In this document: piece by piece, positions 1-11,858 of the stretch
How the letters are laid out: every line of letters starts with the position of its first letter
Numbering within the stretch: position 1 is the stretch's first letter
Assembly (NCBI GenBank): GCA_000320605.2
Contig: KB445792.1
Location: 2,175,581-2,239,580, forward strand
Reading direction: 5' to 3'
From: Gelatoporia subvermispora B
Taxonomy: Eukaryota; Basidiomycota; Agaricomycetes; Polyporales; Gelatoporiaceae
DNA: 64,000 bases
Notes under the pieces: model-generated
The model's input: the letters and a program-made list of their open reading frames with translations, nothing else
Databases searched by the model: none
What the model was told of the DNA's origin: nothing
Position numbers and translations under genes: made by a program

Positions 1-976
1 AAGGGAAGAACGGGCTGAACCGAAGGCCACAGGAAGGATGGAAACGTGTCGTGAGCGAAGAGATGGGGGAGGCTGGACTGTGTGGCAGTCCGGACCGGGG
101 AGGGCGGTACGGTACGGGACAAGGTTGGCAGGAGCAGGGCAAGCGCCAAGGTGCAGGTAGCGCGTCTGGCGCAGCACGTTGCGGACGGTCATCGGCATGG
201 ATGAAACATGGCGGCAGTGATCAGGAAGGAGTAAACTTCGGCGCCGCACGTCGAGCGGATAGGCGACTTTTTACGTTGGGCGTGCACGCAAAGTGTACGT
301 GTTTGTATCCATCACGACGTGCAGCAGAGGGCGGCAGCCACAAGCAGCCACAGGCAGCCACAGCGCAGCGGGAGCAGTTCCTCTCTGTGTCGGGCGCGCC
401 GCACGCGGTCAGCCACGGTGGGCAGGCGATTGCATGGCGCAGCCACCGCCACGCGGTTCCGGCCAGTTGGCCGGGATATGCCGAGACCGGCTGTGCGTGT
501 CACGGCGCCGGCGCGCGGCCGAGAGTAGCGGCCGCGCCGAGAGGGCGGGCCGATGATGGCAGCCGTGCGGGGCGCGCTAGGACTGCGCGGCGTGTGACCG
601 ACTGCACGCGGCCGCGGACTGAAGCGAGGTTGCAGCTGGCAGCAGCAGTCCGGGGAGCGGCGGCGGAAATCGAGCAAAGGTCCGACTCGAATGTCGGCAA
701 GGACTAAATGCAGGGGTTGAAACCCCAGATATGGGAGGAACACGTGGGAAAAGTGAAACAAAATGCTGCATGTCAACGGGATTCTCACGGTGAGTGCGCC
801 AAAGAGAGTGGACATCGCTCGTTTCCATCGCTGCTTCTTCCGCACTCGCTCCTTTGCTCGTCCTCGCTTCTTGTCTCTCCCCGCCATTTTGATCTCCTCA
901 TAAGCATCTCCCATCTCTCTCCCCCTCCCCATTTATTTCTTTTCTCTTTCTTTTTCTCTAATCCGCCTTCTTCGCC
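1..976. promoter_or_regulatory. Upstream region of the RGS gene, no gene recognised
   Basis: This stretch holds only short overlapping open frames on both strands with no recognisable family, and I read it as non-coding. A small imperfect array of an 'agccac' unit occurs at about 330-362. From about 870 to 970 the plus strand becomes strongly pyrimidine-rich (runs of ctctcc, tttctctttc), ending just before the ATG at 977. Such CT tracts are common in core promoters and 5' leaders of filamentous fungi, so I infer the promoter and leader of the downstream gene. No TATA box is obvious. Confidence 0.5.
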
Positions 977-3108
977 ATGCCTGCCCAAGATGCCTCGGCG
1001 GCGGCGACGTCGTCTCACATGATGAAAACAACCAAGCGCGGCAGGCCGTTTCTCAAGGTCTGTCCTCCAACTCTGCCGGACGCGTCGTCGCTCTCATCTC
1101 CCATCTTTCTAGGACACCCTTGACCTGTTCGCAACCTTGATCGTTTCCTTGGAGTTGACGACCAACAAGCAGTTCTTCCGTACATTCCATAATTCGTTCA
1201 CAACGTACGCTTGGCCACCACATCTCCAGCGCTGATACAATCTGACTTTGCAATTCAGGGATGACGCAGCACGGAATCTGGCATCCCTCAAGTTCTCGCA
1301 ATCCAACCGTGGGCCAGATCCGCGAGACCCATCGCGTATCGTGACGACCACGACGACCACAACATTCTCGATGACACGCGACATGGCGAAAGCGATGTGC
1401 CAGCAATTCATGGACGCCCGTCTCATCGAAAACGCGGCGGATCCAAACTCGAATCTGTTCAAGGAGCGCGGCGTCTACGTCTTGACCCCAAAGGGTCTTC
1501 ATGTCCTGGAGCGATTCATGACCAAGAACGGCATTGCAGGCGAGCATCTGCAACATGTTTTCCTCACACAGCCCATCTGCTTGAAGTTGCTGCACCTCGA
1601 GCGACGGTCAGTGGACGACGAGATCATCGTTTCCCACAGCGTCATCACCGCGCTCTTCCGGAGATTCGTTGGTCGCTTCCCGAATTACCTGCCAGAACAC
1701 CCAGACCCAGATCCGTACAAGCGCTACCATGAACGGGCTCGAGGCATTGCCGTAACAGATGTTATTGACCGGACATCAGGCAAGACTCCCGTCACACATC
1801 AGCATTGTTTCGCGGCAGTGACAGCATTGGAATGGCTTTGCGATTTCACGTCTGTCATTGGAAGAGAAGAAGCCGCGGAAATGGCTGCGCAGTTTGTGCG
1901 GTTCGGGCTCATTTCGCTGGTGAGCGATAAGAGGAAGAACAACGACTCGGCCATCATCTTCACTGTCAGAGGCGCTGCCGGCGGAGGGAATTCGTCGATT
2001 TCGGTGCGCTCAATTTCCCTGTGTTCTATTCGGTAGATATTGATTGTTCGCGTAGCAACACGGCGAGTTCCGTTGTACAGCGAAGGCCATCTACAAAATT
2101 ACCGACGAGGGTCGTCGACTTGCTAAATGGGATCAAGATGGTCGGGGTTCTCCCAACAATTCGTCCAACAACGTTGCGGCACGGTCGTCAGAGGATCCAT
2201 CAGGCGAGACCGGATCAACTGAAGCAGCTACCGTTTCGCACGATGCGAAGATCCACAGGCGCATCTCGATGGCGGAGAAGATGAACGCGAGCTACGATGC
2301 GGCTGACAAGAGGCAGAAGGAAAGCAATACGGATCGTCTTCGCTACATTATTGAGGAGCCCCAGCTACGTGGGCTATTCAGGGACTTCCTCAAGACCAAC
2401 TTCTGCGAGGAGAACCTGTCCTTCTACCTGGAGGTACAGGACTTCAAGCGCAAGTTCAACATCACATCGAGTGCGATTGCGGCTGGACCCATTGCCACTT
2501 CGCGCACTGGCCCCACCAAGTCAACACCGGGTCAAGCGGCGATGGAACGTCACCACGAGTCGCTGATTCAGATGGCGTTTGTCATTTACAACACGTATCT
2601 CGCACCATCAAGTCAGAGTGAGCTGAACATTGATCACGGTCTCCGGAACGAGCTCTCGGGATACCTCGGCGACGTCATCACGAACATGACCGGCAAGAAG
2701 TTCCAGGGACGCGTGGAGATGGAGCAGGCGAATGCGTTTAACGCGACACAATTGCAGAAGATGATCCAGCTGTACGAGCGTATACAGACACATGTGTTCC
2801 GACTCATGGCAACAGACTCGGTTCCAAAGGTACGTTTGCTTTCCATTTGACAAGACGCGTCCTAACACTTTCTGCAGTTCATCAAGACGCCCCGCTTCCT
2901 TGCACTGAAGGTGAAGCTCGGCGAGGACGACGATGGTTCCCTGGCTGAATTCCCCCTGGCGCCGGCGAACGCCTCGACACCATCAGTACCACCAGGGTTG
3001 GAAGAGGAAGAGACGGGTGGCGCGTACGTGACTATCTCGCAAAAAGCAATTGCGCAGGGGCGGCCACTCGAGGCCTCGACCGCAAGCGATCGCGGTATCT
3101 CCTCGTAA
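977..3108 (+). CDS. Regulator of G-protein signalling with DEP domains (FlbA/Sst2/Thn1 type)
   Basis: GTPase-activating protein for a heterotrimeric G-alpha subunit; in filamentous fungi this family turns down G-protein signalling and controls vegetative growth, development and hydrophobin expression (FlbA in Aspergillus, Thn1 in Schizophyllum). The N-terminal half carries two DEP-like modules: one around the FATLIVSLELTTNKQFFRTF stretch, the other ending in EFRCTAKAIYKITDEGRR, which is rebuilt by removing an intron near 2019-2055. The RGS box follows from about 2330, with LRYIIEEPQLRGLFRDFL, the FCEENLSFYLEVQDF core and a late QLYERIQTHVFRLMATDS. The first intron (1058-1112) is GT-AG. The product is about 640 residues, usual for the family. 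The ATG at 977 heads a frame that splices cleanly into the first DEP module. Family assignment is firm; the exact first residue and one or two exon edges are less certain. Confidence 0.9.
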
Positions 3109-3969
3109 TGGAGAACGCTGTACATCAACGCCTGGACGTTCATGCATCTCCCCGCTCTGATCTGCTATGCTTATGTCGGTCTGCTCCTCGCCCATGCACA
3201 AAGTCTCCTCCGCGATATCTCGCCCGGTACACTAGCCGTCGCCACCTCATCACCGCGCCTGCGGCCGTCCGCCCTTTGTTCGTCGCAAATTGCACACGTT
3301 GGCATGCCCTGGGGGTCCACAATCCGCATTGACATGCGTCTTTCTTCCTGTCTCATCTATAATTCACTCGCATTTGACAATCCCTGCACGCTAGTAATGC
3401 TTCTCGTTCACATTCACTTACAATCTGTGCAGCGACTGCTTTGCACTGTCTCTCCATACTCCATCCCCTATACATCTGTACATCTACGTCTATACCTTAC
3501 TACCCTCCCCCTTACATCCAGGGGTGATACTAACTAATTGACAATCCCACTGTCCGTCTGGTACCGCAGAACGTCAATCGCATTTGTCACAAGTAACATT
3601 GGGTGTTGTGCGTGAGTCTGATATCACGAATAGTTCGCCGCGAACGGATCATGCGAAGAGGGGGCTGCGGTACTCCATGCGTCCGAGTCATGGTACGCAA
3701 CAACTCGCATCGAAGGGACCCCATGAATTCTGCTCGGTCGCCGCCCTTCCATTTCTCCTGTGAGGCACATTTGCTTCCGCGACCATGCAGCAGATGATGT
3801 CGACTACCCCTTACGGAAATGTTGCGCGCCGGCGGCACTCAGGCCGGACGCTGTAGGAGCTATTCAGCTGCTTGCTCACGCTCTCACGTACCTTCAACAA
3901 CGCTCTGGACGGACTCTATCTCGCCTCAGTGTCCCTCGTTCTTGACGTCTAGCATCTCCTCGAGTCACC
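3109..3969. other. Intergenic region, no gene recognised
   Basis: This lies between the stop of the RGS gene and the ATG of the heme-binding protein. Open frames of up to about 130 codons occur, but they lack conserved motifs and their composition looks random. The segment around 3340-3520 is pyrimidine-rich and probably 3' untranslated or terminator sequence. The segment after about 3700 probably holds the promoter of the next gene. I see no RNA gene or repeat. Confidence 0.5.
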
Positions 3970-5228
3970 ATGTCGTGGATACTGCACCCTGAGGGTGACG
4001 GCGGCGGTCGTGCAAAGCGTCCGACGAAGCTGCCTCGCATGCCCAAGGATAACGGCAGCGGAGCCCCTGCGGACGGTGAGCCGTCAGAACCCACATCGCC
4101 TTGGACGGACTTTCCTATGAAGGACGAATACCCCAAAGTCCCCGACCCAGCAGAGTCCGAGCGATTGGTATCGACCAAGCATGCCAACCGTCCTTTTCTC
4201 AGGTGCGGCGCATGCCTCTGCAGCCCATCCTTGCGCTGACGTGGTCTCACGTAAAGCCATGCGGCATGGCGCGCAGAACGCGAGAAAGATCATCAAGAAT
4301 GGCTCAAGCGCAAGACAGAGCGCGAGGAGAAGCTCGCCCGCGGGGAGGAGGTGGGCCCGGAGGAACCTGATCCTACGGAAGAGCCCGAGGTCGGCTGTCT
4401 AGGCCTCCTCAAGTTCCTCTTCTACTGTGCGATCGTCATCGTTGTCGCCGGCAAGTTCATAACGGGCAGTTTCCTGTGGGAGCATGAGCTGCCGGACCTC
4501 AGGCGATTCATCCCAGTACGTCGTGCGGGACACATGGCTGGCTCACGGATCGGCTCACGAGCGTATTGACTCGCGCAGACCAATGAACGGCTGCTCTCGG
4601 AGGGTATGCTTGCGCAGTTTGACGGCACGAATGCAGACAAGCCAATCTATATTGCAGTGAGTCACCCATATGCCTTCGTTTACACAGGATGAGTCACTCC
4701 CGCGAACCTTTCCCTAATCAAGATCGATGGCGACGTGTACGACGTCAGCGCGAATAGCGCAACCTATGGCCCCGGTGGATCATATCACTTCATGTCGGTA
4801 TCTTTTGCGTTCGCCTAGCTTGTGGATCGGACATCGATAATTACTTCATCACAGGGCTGGTCGCGACGCCGCGCGCGCATACGGCACAGGGTGCTTTGCC
4901 ACGCATAGAACACACGACCTCCGCGGCCTGACTGAGAAAGAGATGAATGTAAAGTTGACGTCTTACCGATAGATATCGGAGGCCGCTGTCACTGATTTTT
5001 CAATACTGACCCCTGCAGGGCGTACAACACTGGAAGAAGTTCTTTGCTGAGTCCAAGAAGTACTCCAAGGTTGGGCGCGTGTCTCACCCCCCGATCGACC
5101 CTTCTAGCCCCATACCGGAACATTGCGATCCGAAGAGAGCACAGGCCGCTAAGGAGGCGGAAGAGAAGAAGGCCTCTCAGGAGAAACTCAAGGACGATGA
5201 CTCAGGCACGAAGCGGGAGGAACTATAG
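3970..5228 (+). CDS. Membrane-anchored cytochrome b5-like heme/steroid-binding protein (MAPR/Dap1 family)
   Basis: A single-pass membrane protein with a C-terminal cytochrome b5-like domain of the MAPR class. MAPR proteins bind heme through tyrosine and support sterol-synthesis P450s in the endoplasmic reticulum. The charged N-terminal region is polar and low in complexity. A hydrophobic segment rich in L, F, V and I (LLKFLFYCAIVIVVAGKFI) is the membrane anchor. The domain starts at about LAQFDGTNADKPIYIAIDGD, with DVYDVSANSATYGPGGSYH following; the Tyr in YGPGGSY is in the position expected for the MAPR heme ligand. It continues with the AGRDAARAYGTGCF motif and the LTEKEMN helix. At least five short introns are needed, including acceptors near 4735 and 5019. 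The C-terminus is Lys/Glu-rich and ends KREEL. It could be called neudesin-like or PGRMC-like; the role in sterol metabolism is family inference. Confidence 0.85.
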
Positions 5229-5722
5229 TCGCAGATCTGCGGCTTGTCATGTGCTGCTTCGATCTGTGCAATGTACCCCTTCCCGTGTACTTCTAGCGCG
5301 TTTGCCGACCACAATGCACTCACATGTCTTAAAACACTGCCTCGCGCTTCTCACGGTATCAAGCATTGTAGCATAGGTAAGTGTACGTGATATATGATAG
5401 GGAATATGATACGGCGAGTACGCATATTTACTAGTGATTACGATAGAGCTGACGACAATTAGTCCCATATGACGACCATAGCACAAAGTTCCTTCGGACC
5501 CATAAACCAAAATACCGTCAAAACAAAAGAGTGCTTGCAACTAGATGAGTCTATTGAGGCGGATGCCACCAGCCGGGATCGGGACCCCGAATGCGCAGTG
5601 CACTCTCCCCGTCGTGAGCCTCGTGGCCGACAGCGGTCAGCCTCGCGTTCGCTTAGCCAGCATCAGCCTAATACTGGTACGTTAGCGATCAAACGAAGAT
5701 CTCTTGGGGGCCCAGACTCACC
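5229..5722. other. Convergent intergenic region with a probable 3'-UTR intron
   Basis: The space lies between two converging genes. On the minus strand a consensus donor (GTGAGT, at 5721) follows one nucleotide after the stop codon of the neighbouring minus gene, and an acceptor (ATTAG) ends at 5668. This suggests a 54-nt intron in that gene's 3' untranslated region. The rest shows no conserved frame. Confidence 0.45.
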
Positions 5723-6245
5723 TCATGACACGTTATGTGTCGATAGCCAGTTCTTAACCAGAGGGAAGTCAGCCATCGAGGCGTCCATCATTTCGGTGTA
5801 GTTGATGTCGCGGTATTTCGCCACGACCAAGTTACCCCTCCACGACAGGGATTCGGAGAAGCGTCTACCCTGGATCTCCCTGACGCATTTATTCACCGGG
5901 AACGGCATCCCATCGCGCGAAACGGTCGGATAGAAGATGATGTAGGGTGTCGTGAAACTCGACTTCATCTCGTCCAAAGCCTCGACGACCTGTATCAATT
6001 TGGTGAGATGTCTGGAACGTCATAGCGCGAATTAAGCTACGCACCTTGTATTTCCAGGAACGGGGTCCAAGACCCTCTGCAATATAGTCCATGTACATCT
6101 CAGGATGCGGCATCCTACCACATCTGTATGGTTGCGGTGGCTGAGGGGCCGAGGTCGCGACGGGACTAGTCATGAGTGCGACGAGGTGGGGCGGACGGTC
6201 ATCCGCAGGGAAGAGGATCGCGTCGAAGGCAAGCATCTGGTCCAT
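5723..6245 (-). CDS. Conserved-looking hypothetical protein, about 155 residues
   Basis: Two exons (6045-6245 and 5723-5989) joined by a clean 55-nt GT-AG intron give a 155-residue protein. The start ATG at 6245 begins MDQMLAFDAILFPADD. The second exon has a compact patterned core (SFTTPYIIFYPTV, PFPVNKCVREIQG, WRGNLVVAKY, MADFPLVKNWL). That alternation of hydrophobic and charged residues, plus the precise intron, argues for a real gene. I recall similar small proteins with a PFPVN..VREIQG core and an ADFP.VKN tail as uncharacterised basidiomycete proteins, but I cannot name a domain. No signal peptide or membrane span is visible. The stop TGA is one nucleotide from a strong 5' splice site, implying a 3'-UTR intron. 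Function unknown. Confidence 0.7.
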
Positions 6246-6791
6246 GGAGTGCTTCTTTAGTGGAGAGGATGTCGGGTTGGTGCTGAGGAGATCTGTGTGG
6301 CTCAGTGCTTCGACTAGACTGTCATGGTGGGGGATATATACGCGACTGGACTAAGGGTTTCGCCTGGATGACTGCACCAGCATCAAGTAACTAGTGCATT
6401 GTTGCATTGACCCAGAATGGCCAAAGAATCTCCCATTGAAAAGTTGAAGTTGTTACACCGGACGCATCGTGTGCGGGTAGTCACAAAAGCCCAATATTCA
6501 TTTCCTAGATTCCGGCTAGAGTCGACCCCCTCCACGCCTCGGACGTGTGGCAGACCGCACATCAGAACCTTAGGATGATTTACTTTTTAAATCAAATTAG
6601 ATTTCCCGAGTGAGGCCAAGTTAGCGGGTCGACGCGGCGCCGCGTCAAGCGCGCTGCACAACTTGTCGCGTCTGCAGCTTTGCCACAGGTGGCACAAACT
6701 CGCGTCCGGTTCTGAGACCATCCTCTCGACTGCATCCAGTCTTGGCTCTTCATCTACACTTGTTACGCAGTCGTCAGACTTCCGTGCTGTG
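6246..6791. promoter_or_regulatory. Divergent promoter region between the hypothetical gene and NUP120
   Basis: About 550 bases separate two divergent start codons. The region is less GC-rich than the genes, with an AT-rich patch (actttttaaatcaaattaga) near 6581-6602. The NUP120 frame stays open upstream to about 6663 but contains no ATG there, so I take this as leader sequence. No other coding signal is seen. Confidence 0.45.
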
Positions 6792-9700
6792 ATGGCCGGC
6801 GGTCATAGTATTCTTGTTGCGTCACAGCTCTCTGCGCTCTATCCGCCAACCCAGCCCATCCTGGTTCAAACCTCCCAGAAAAAGTCGCAACAGCCACCCT
6901 CGAATGCTGCCTCCCATTTCCCCCAAGACCATGCCCTTTACTCCACCATCTTCCACGCACAAGCAACGGGGACGATCGTTTTACGCGTAATTCATGGGGG
7001 TCGAGTGCTTGAGCTAGTCTCTCTTACGGACGAGGTGCCTGCCCTGCGTTTCGACTTCCCGGCCGCCATCCTGCCTCATCCTGCCATTATGATGCACCAG
7101 TCCTCCGAGCTGCATGTTATTGTGGTAACCAACATAGGTTCTGTCTACCGCATTGTGATCCCAGTTCGCGACAACCTGCCGTTGTGGCAGCCACAGTCAC
7201 AGAGGCGGTGGTACAGAGAATATGTGATCCAGTCTGCAAGACCAGACACACTGGGGCTGGTGCAAGTTCAAGGGCCTGAATGTGTCGTTGTTAGCTTGCC
7301 GAAGGGCGCGTTGTTACGCTTAGAGACCACATACACGTCTGAGAACTCCGCCGATGGTAGGAAACAATGCTGCATCCAAGATTATTGTGGCTCACATCAT
7401 GAGACTTCAGATCTATGGAAGGAAAGCAAGTATCACCACCATTCCTTCCTGGATTCTATTACATCGTTCATCCCAACCCTGCACGGAGAGCGTCCCGGCG
7501 CCTCTGAAATCGTGTCGATCGCATCACATGCTCAACCGACGGACATTGTTCATGCATGGACAATGTCGCGGAGTCGGTCCTTGAGGCTGTGGACGGCGCG
7601 AGGTGGCTGCGTCGCGGAGAGATCACTGCCCGCCATCTTTGTAGGCAGATCTGTGGGATTTCCACCGGGGTCTAATGCCAACTCCGCTAAAGCGGCGGCA
7701 TTGCTGTCTCCCGATCCTCAGAAACTTTTGTCGGTGTTCACTGCCGCTAACGACGATGCGACTTTTGTCCTGGCATTCATACCTACGGAAGTGTCGCCGA
7801 CGGCTGGCGGCTATTTTCAGCTCTTCGACACTACAAACGATACATTGCAGCCGGTCAAGAGCTTTGAATCGTCCGGCGCTAGCATTCATTGTCATCTGCA
7901 GGACTTCATGATCTCCGACGACACCTTGTACACTCTGTGGGATAAGCAGGGTCAATCTATGGTAGAGCGCGCAAAGCTGCGCCTCGACGACACCTCCGAA
8001 GTCGGTCCCTGGGAGACTTCCTATTACCCTCAAGAAGCAGAGCTCACGCCTGCATATCTAGACGAGCTTCTTCTGTCTCCTGGATCAATGCCGGACAAAT
8101 TGTTCGAGGCTATAATGCGACCGGGCATGTTCTCCCCTTTGACACTGCAGACCGCCATCAATCAGTACAGCGATGCATGTCGATCTCTTCCGCCGCCTCA
8201 CGCTCCTCAATTGCTCAACACTTACGCGACCGTAGGAGAACAAATAGCGGCCGTTGTTGGTTGCACAGTAACCCTTACCAGGGATCTCCACACAGGCGCC
8301 CCGCAATATTCTAAATATTGGAATGCGTTGAAGAGAGACTGGGAGGGGTTTGTTGCGCGATGTCGGGAGGTGGAACGCAACGCTCGATGGCCTCTCGCTA
8401 TCGGTACGGGCGACTCCAAGATCGGGATCATCATCGTCGAAAGGGAGCGAGTCGCTGCTCTGGTAGGCGAGGAGGTACCTATCCGATATCAGAGACTTCT
8501 CTCGACATCTGGCCAACTCGATTCATCCCCTGAAAGCACTATCCTGGAAATTTTGTGGACCCTACGCACGAAGATCGGCCTTCGTTCTCTTCTCGCACTG
8601 GAGAGTAGATTGGTCGATATCGTTCACCAGGATATTGCCTTCCCCTACGCCGATATTGTCGAAGATCAAGCCCAAAGGGCAAACATTCACGACGAACTCG
8701 ATGAGGGTTTCAAGAGCTGGATTTCCGGTCGGCTGCAGGCGATCGGTGACACGCAGTCTGCTGTTCGCCATGCCCTTGACATCATTGGAGGGTTTGACAA
8801 GGAAGTGAAGCGGGAGGAGATCGAGGTGGAGCTTCTGGTTCCTCCGGTCTCTTCTGAATGGACGAAGGCAATGACGGCGTCATATGTCAGCTCGTCGATT
8901 CATGCGAGATATGACCTCTGTCTTGCATTGATGGCGTTGCTCTTCTTCATCTCGGCAGACCTGCAGCTCTGGGACCCGTCATTGCTGGCGGAAATTTTCG
9001 TGGTGTTCCGAGGAGTCGCGATGCTGCGGTACATCACGCGGCAGCCAGCGGGTGATCGGACAACTGCATCCTCCGCTAGCGATGCAGCGAACTCAGATGA
9101 TGATGTCGTGATGAAAATGCACAACATGCGTGTCTCCCTTGGCCACCCAGGATTCACACCTACATATTCACTGGTCCATCGACTAGTCACACAGTATGGC
9201 GGCCGTTCGCCGGAGCTTCCGACGTCAGCCCATCAATTCCTGGACGCCACAGGGCTCCTGCAGTCCTTCTCTCCTGCCCACGCCACCAAGCTCGAGCTGC
9301 TGCTCTGCGAACGACTGCGTCTTCTCGGATATCGCGAGGTCGCTCGGGAAATGCTAGCATGGCTCCCAAGGACCCCTGGGGTGACGTATGTTATGGGCCG
9401 ACTTTGGATAGATGAAGGCCGCTGTGACGATGCTGCTCAAGTCATGGAGAGTATTGCAGGCAGCTTTGGTCAGTCTCGTCACACGTCCGGCTAGTGTCTT
9501 AGGTCGTTGACCCTCTCGCTTGGCAGGAACTGACAGAGCGCTATCCTTCGAAGACCACGAAGCACTCGCTGCCGTGCTGCCTGGGGCGGAGCTCTTCGAG
9601 TCTGAGTTTGGATTTCATCTTCATGTCGCTCACTTATTCAAGGCGGTCTCTATGACGACATATGAGGTCTCGTTCTCGCAGCTGGCGGTGTCAGCTGCTC

Positions 9701-11395
9701 CGCCTGATGCCGATACGGCTGACATATGGCACGGGATTATACGAGGTCTTACGGACCTCGGACTCTTCGAGGACGCATATACTGCGCTCATCTCGAACCC
9801 GTACGAAAGGCTGTAAGTCGGCGCGACTGGAGCGGCTGGACTGTGCTGATGAAGTTTCCAGAACACGGGAATGTATCAGCCTCCTCGTGTACCGTATGTG
9901 CGAGGAGAATGCCGTCGAACGTCTGATGTCCCTCAATTTCGCCGGTTTTGCGGATGAAGTCGAAGACGCGTTGTCCTTCAAGGCGCGGAATGCAGACCCG
10001 AGGGTACGACCCTTCTACTCGAGGATTCTCTACACGTGGTACACCTCTAGGGGTGATTATCGAAACGGTGCGTGTGTTTTCTTGCATGGCGCTCGGGCGG
10101 CGTGATGATCTTCGTCGCTCCTTCTAGCTGCCCATACAATGTATTTGCGTGCGAGAAAGTTTGGGACCCTTCTGGGTGACCCAGCCGGCTTTTTCAATAT
10201 CGCAGAGCTTCAGCTTGAGGCATATGTTCTTGCCCTCAACGCCCTTGCTCTCGTGGATAAACGAAATGCCTGGATCATGATGCCCGTCACGGCAGAGACC
10301 GGGCATGAGGTAAAGGAAGTCTAATTCTTCGGAGACTCAAAACTTACTCTGGCGCACAGCCCCGCAAGCGGCGGAAGCTCTCAAGGCACATTCCCGAAAA
10401 CAAATTCTCCATGGGAAAACGTGATGCCGAGATCGTCGATTTGTCGGACATGCAATACGAATATACTCTTTTGTTAGCTAGAGTAGAGCTGATACGAAGG
10501 GACCCCACGCTGTTATCGTCTGGCGGTGAGTCTCGATTTATTCTAACGCTTTTACCAATTTGTAAGTCCCGACAACTAGGCCTTCAATTACCGCCCGAGT
10601 CAATCATCCTACGGCTGGGGCAGAGAAATTGCTTCGACATGGCCATTGCAAGTGCCCGCATTTTAGATGTTGATATGTCGGATCTGTTCAGTCATCTGAC
10701 GACCCAGTGTTTACGGCTCGCTCGTAATCCAGACGCCGTTATGTAAGAAATAATAACTCTTCTTTGACTATCACTGATCTCAATGTCACAGCTCCGAAGA
10801 TACTTCTGACTGGCTCCTCACAGATAAGGTGTCATCTTGGCCGGGAACCCCTGCTGATCGAGGGTGGAGATATCTCCGGCAGTCACTGGACCGTCACGAC
10901 AGCCCGGAAACGGACTTCCGGTACAGCAAAGTGACTCTTGAGACTATTCTTGGATACGATCGGCTGTCTCCTCCCCCACCATGGCTGGTACACGCCCTTG
11001 AGGCGAGTGGATTAAATCTCTGAGAGGGCCTCAGCTGACACCCCACGGCAGGCTCGACATCCGGAGTATCTGATCCGCACATTTTTGCGGTTCGAACTGC
11101 TTGAGGCGGCGTTGGAGCACACGCTGGCCATGATGCGAACGGTGGGCATGCAACTTATTCTTTTACGATCGTAGTATCCTGACTCGTTCGGCAGAGTGAC
11201 GTGCGGCTTGCTGAAGACCAACCAAAAACGGCGGCGGCGACTTGGCTGCCGTACACGCTTATTGACCAGGTCCTTGTAGAGGCGGACACTCAAAATGATC
11301 CGTCGCCGCGTGGTCGGGTCCTTCAGAAGGAGCTGCGCACCAAAATCTCAAACCGTATTTCGCGGGTGCAAAAGTTCAGTCAGGCTGACCGATAG
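6792..11395 (+). CDS. NUP120: Nucleoporin Nup120/Nup160 (Y-complex)
   Basis: A scaffold subunit of the Y-shaped Nup84/Nup107-160 complex of the nuclear pore, required for pore assembly and mRNA export. The N-terminal half (one exon of about 2.7 kb) is a beta-propeller with the family's signatures: LSALYPPTQPILVQT at the start, RVIHGGRVLELVSL, PTDIVHAWTMSRSRSLRLW and GCVAERSLP. The C-terminal half is a helical repeat region read across about eight short introns (for example after IAGSFG, after NPYERL, and at LLSSGG/LQLPPES), ending QKFSQADR. Total length is about 1,380 residues, normal for fungal Nup120. I chose the ATG at 6792 (MAGGHSILVASQLS) because it places the propeller start where homologues begin; the frame is open further upstream but has no ATG. 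The intron at 11003-11051 is GC-AG. Confidence 0.9.
11003..11051 (+). other. GC-AG intron in NUP120
   Basis: The exon ends ...HALE at GAG and is followed by GCGAGT; the acceptor is CGGCAG, and the next exon reads ARHPEYLIRTFLRFELL. A nearby GTGGAT donor would shift the frame, so the GC donor is the only one that keeps the helical region intact. A plausible branch sequence (gctgac) precedes the acceptor by about 15 nt. Confidence 0.7.
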
Positions 11396-11858
11396 TTTGC
11401 GTGCTGTGGGAATACCCTTTACCGGGGGACCAGTCCACTGTGACATGATTGTTTTCTGCTTTTCGCCTACCTTCAAACTAGCTTTTGTATTGCTCTGCAG
11501 ACCGTGAAAATGTATTGATGATTGATGTGGCAATATCTCTGTCGATCAACGACGATGTTTGTTGTTGACCACGACAAAGTTTAGACTTCAGGTTCGGGTG
11601 AAGTGGAGTGGAGAAAGTTGGAGATCACTGAGGAGCTCGAGAAGTGCCGAGGCAAGAACTTCGAGAAGAGACTGGACAGGACGAGCCGAGGCCGGGGCAC
11701 CGTCAAAGGGGCGAAGACGCTCGGAGACGCTGGGCGACACACCCCCAGCACGTTCGGCGCGGGTCGGTCGTATCGTGGGAAAAAAGTGCCGTCAGTACAC
11801 AACGACCGTTCGACGCTGCGTCCATCGACCTTGCATCCTCGCTGTCTATTCTTTCACC
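11396..11858. promoter_or_regulatory. Intergenic region upstream of the NDUFA4-like gene
   Basis: Between the NUP120 stop and the ATG of the small respiratory gene. A purine-rich stretch (about 11600-11720) is open in several frames but has no conserved features. The last 60 bases are pyrimidine-leaning and end ttcaccATG, a typical leader. No RNA gene is seen. Confidence 0.4.

Noticed and set aside
51..707. Open frame of 218 codons on the plus strand near the window start
   Set aside because: Low-complexity Arg/Ala-rich translation, overlapped by other open frames on both strands; no motif and no splice partners. GC-rich DNA gives such frames by chance.
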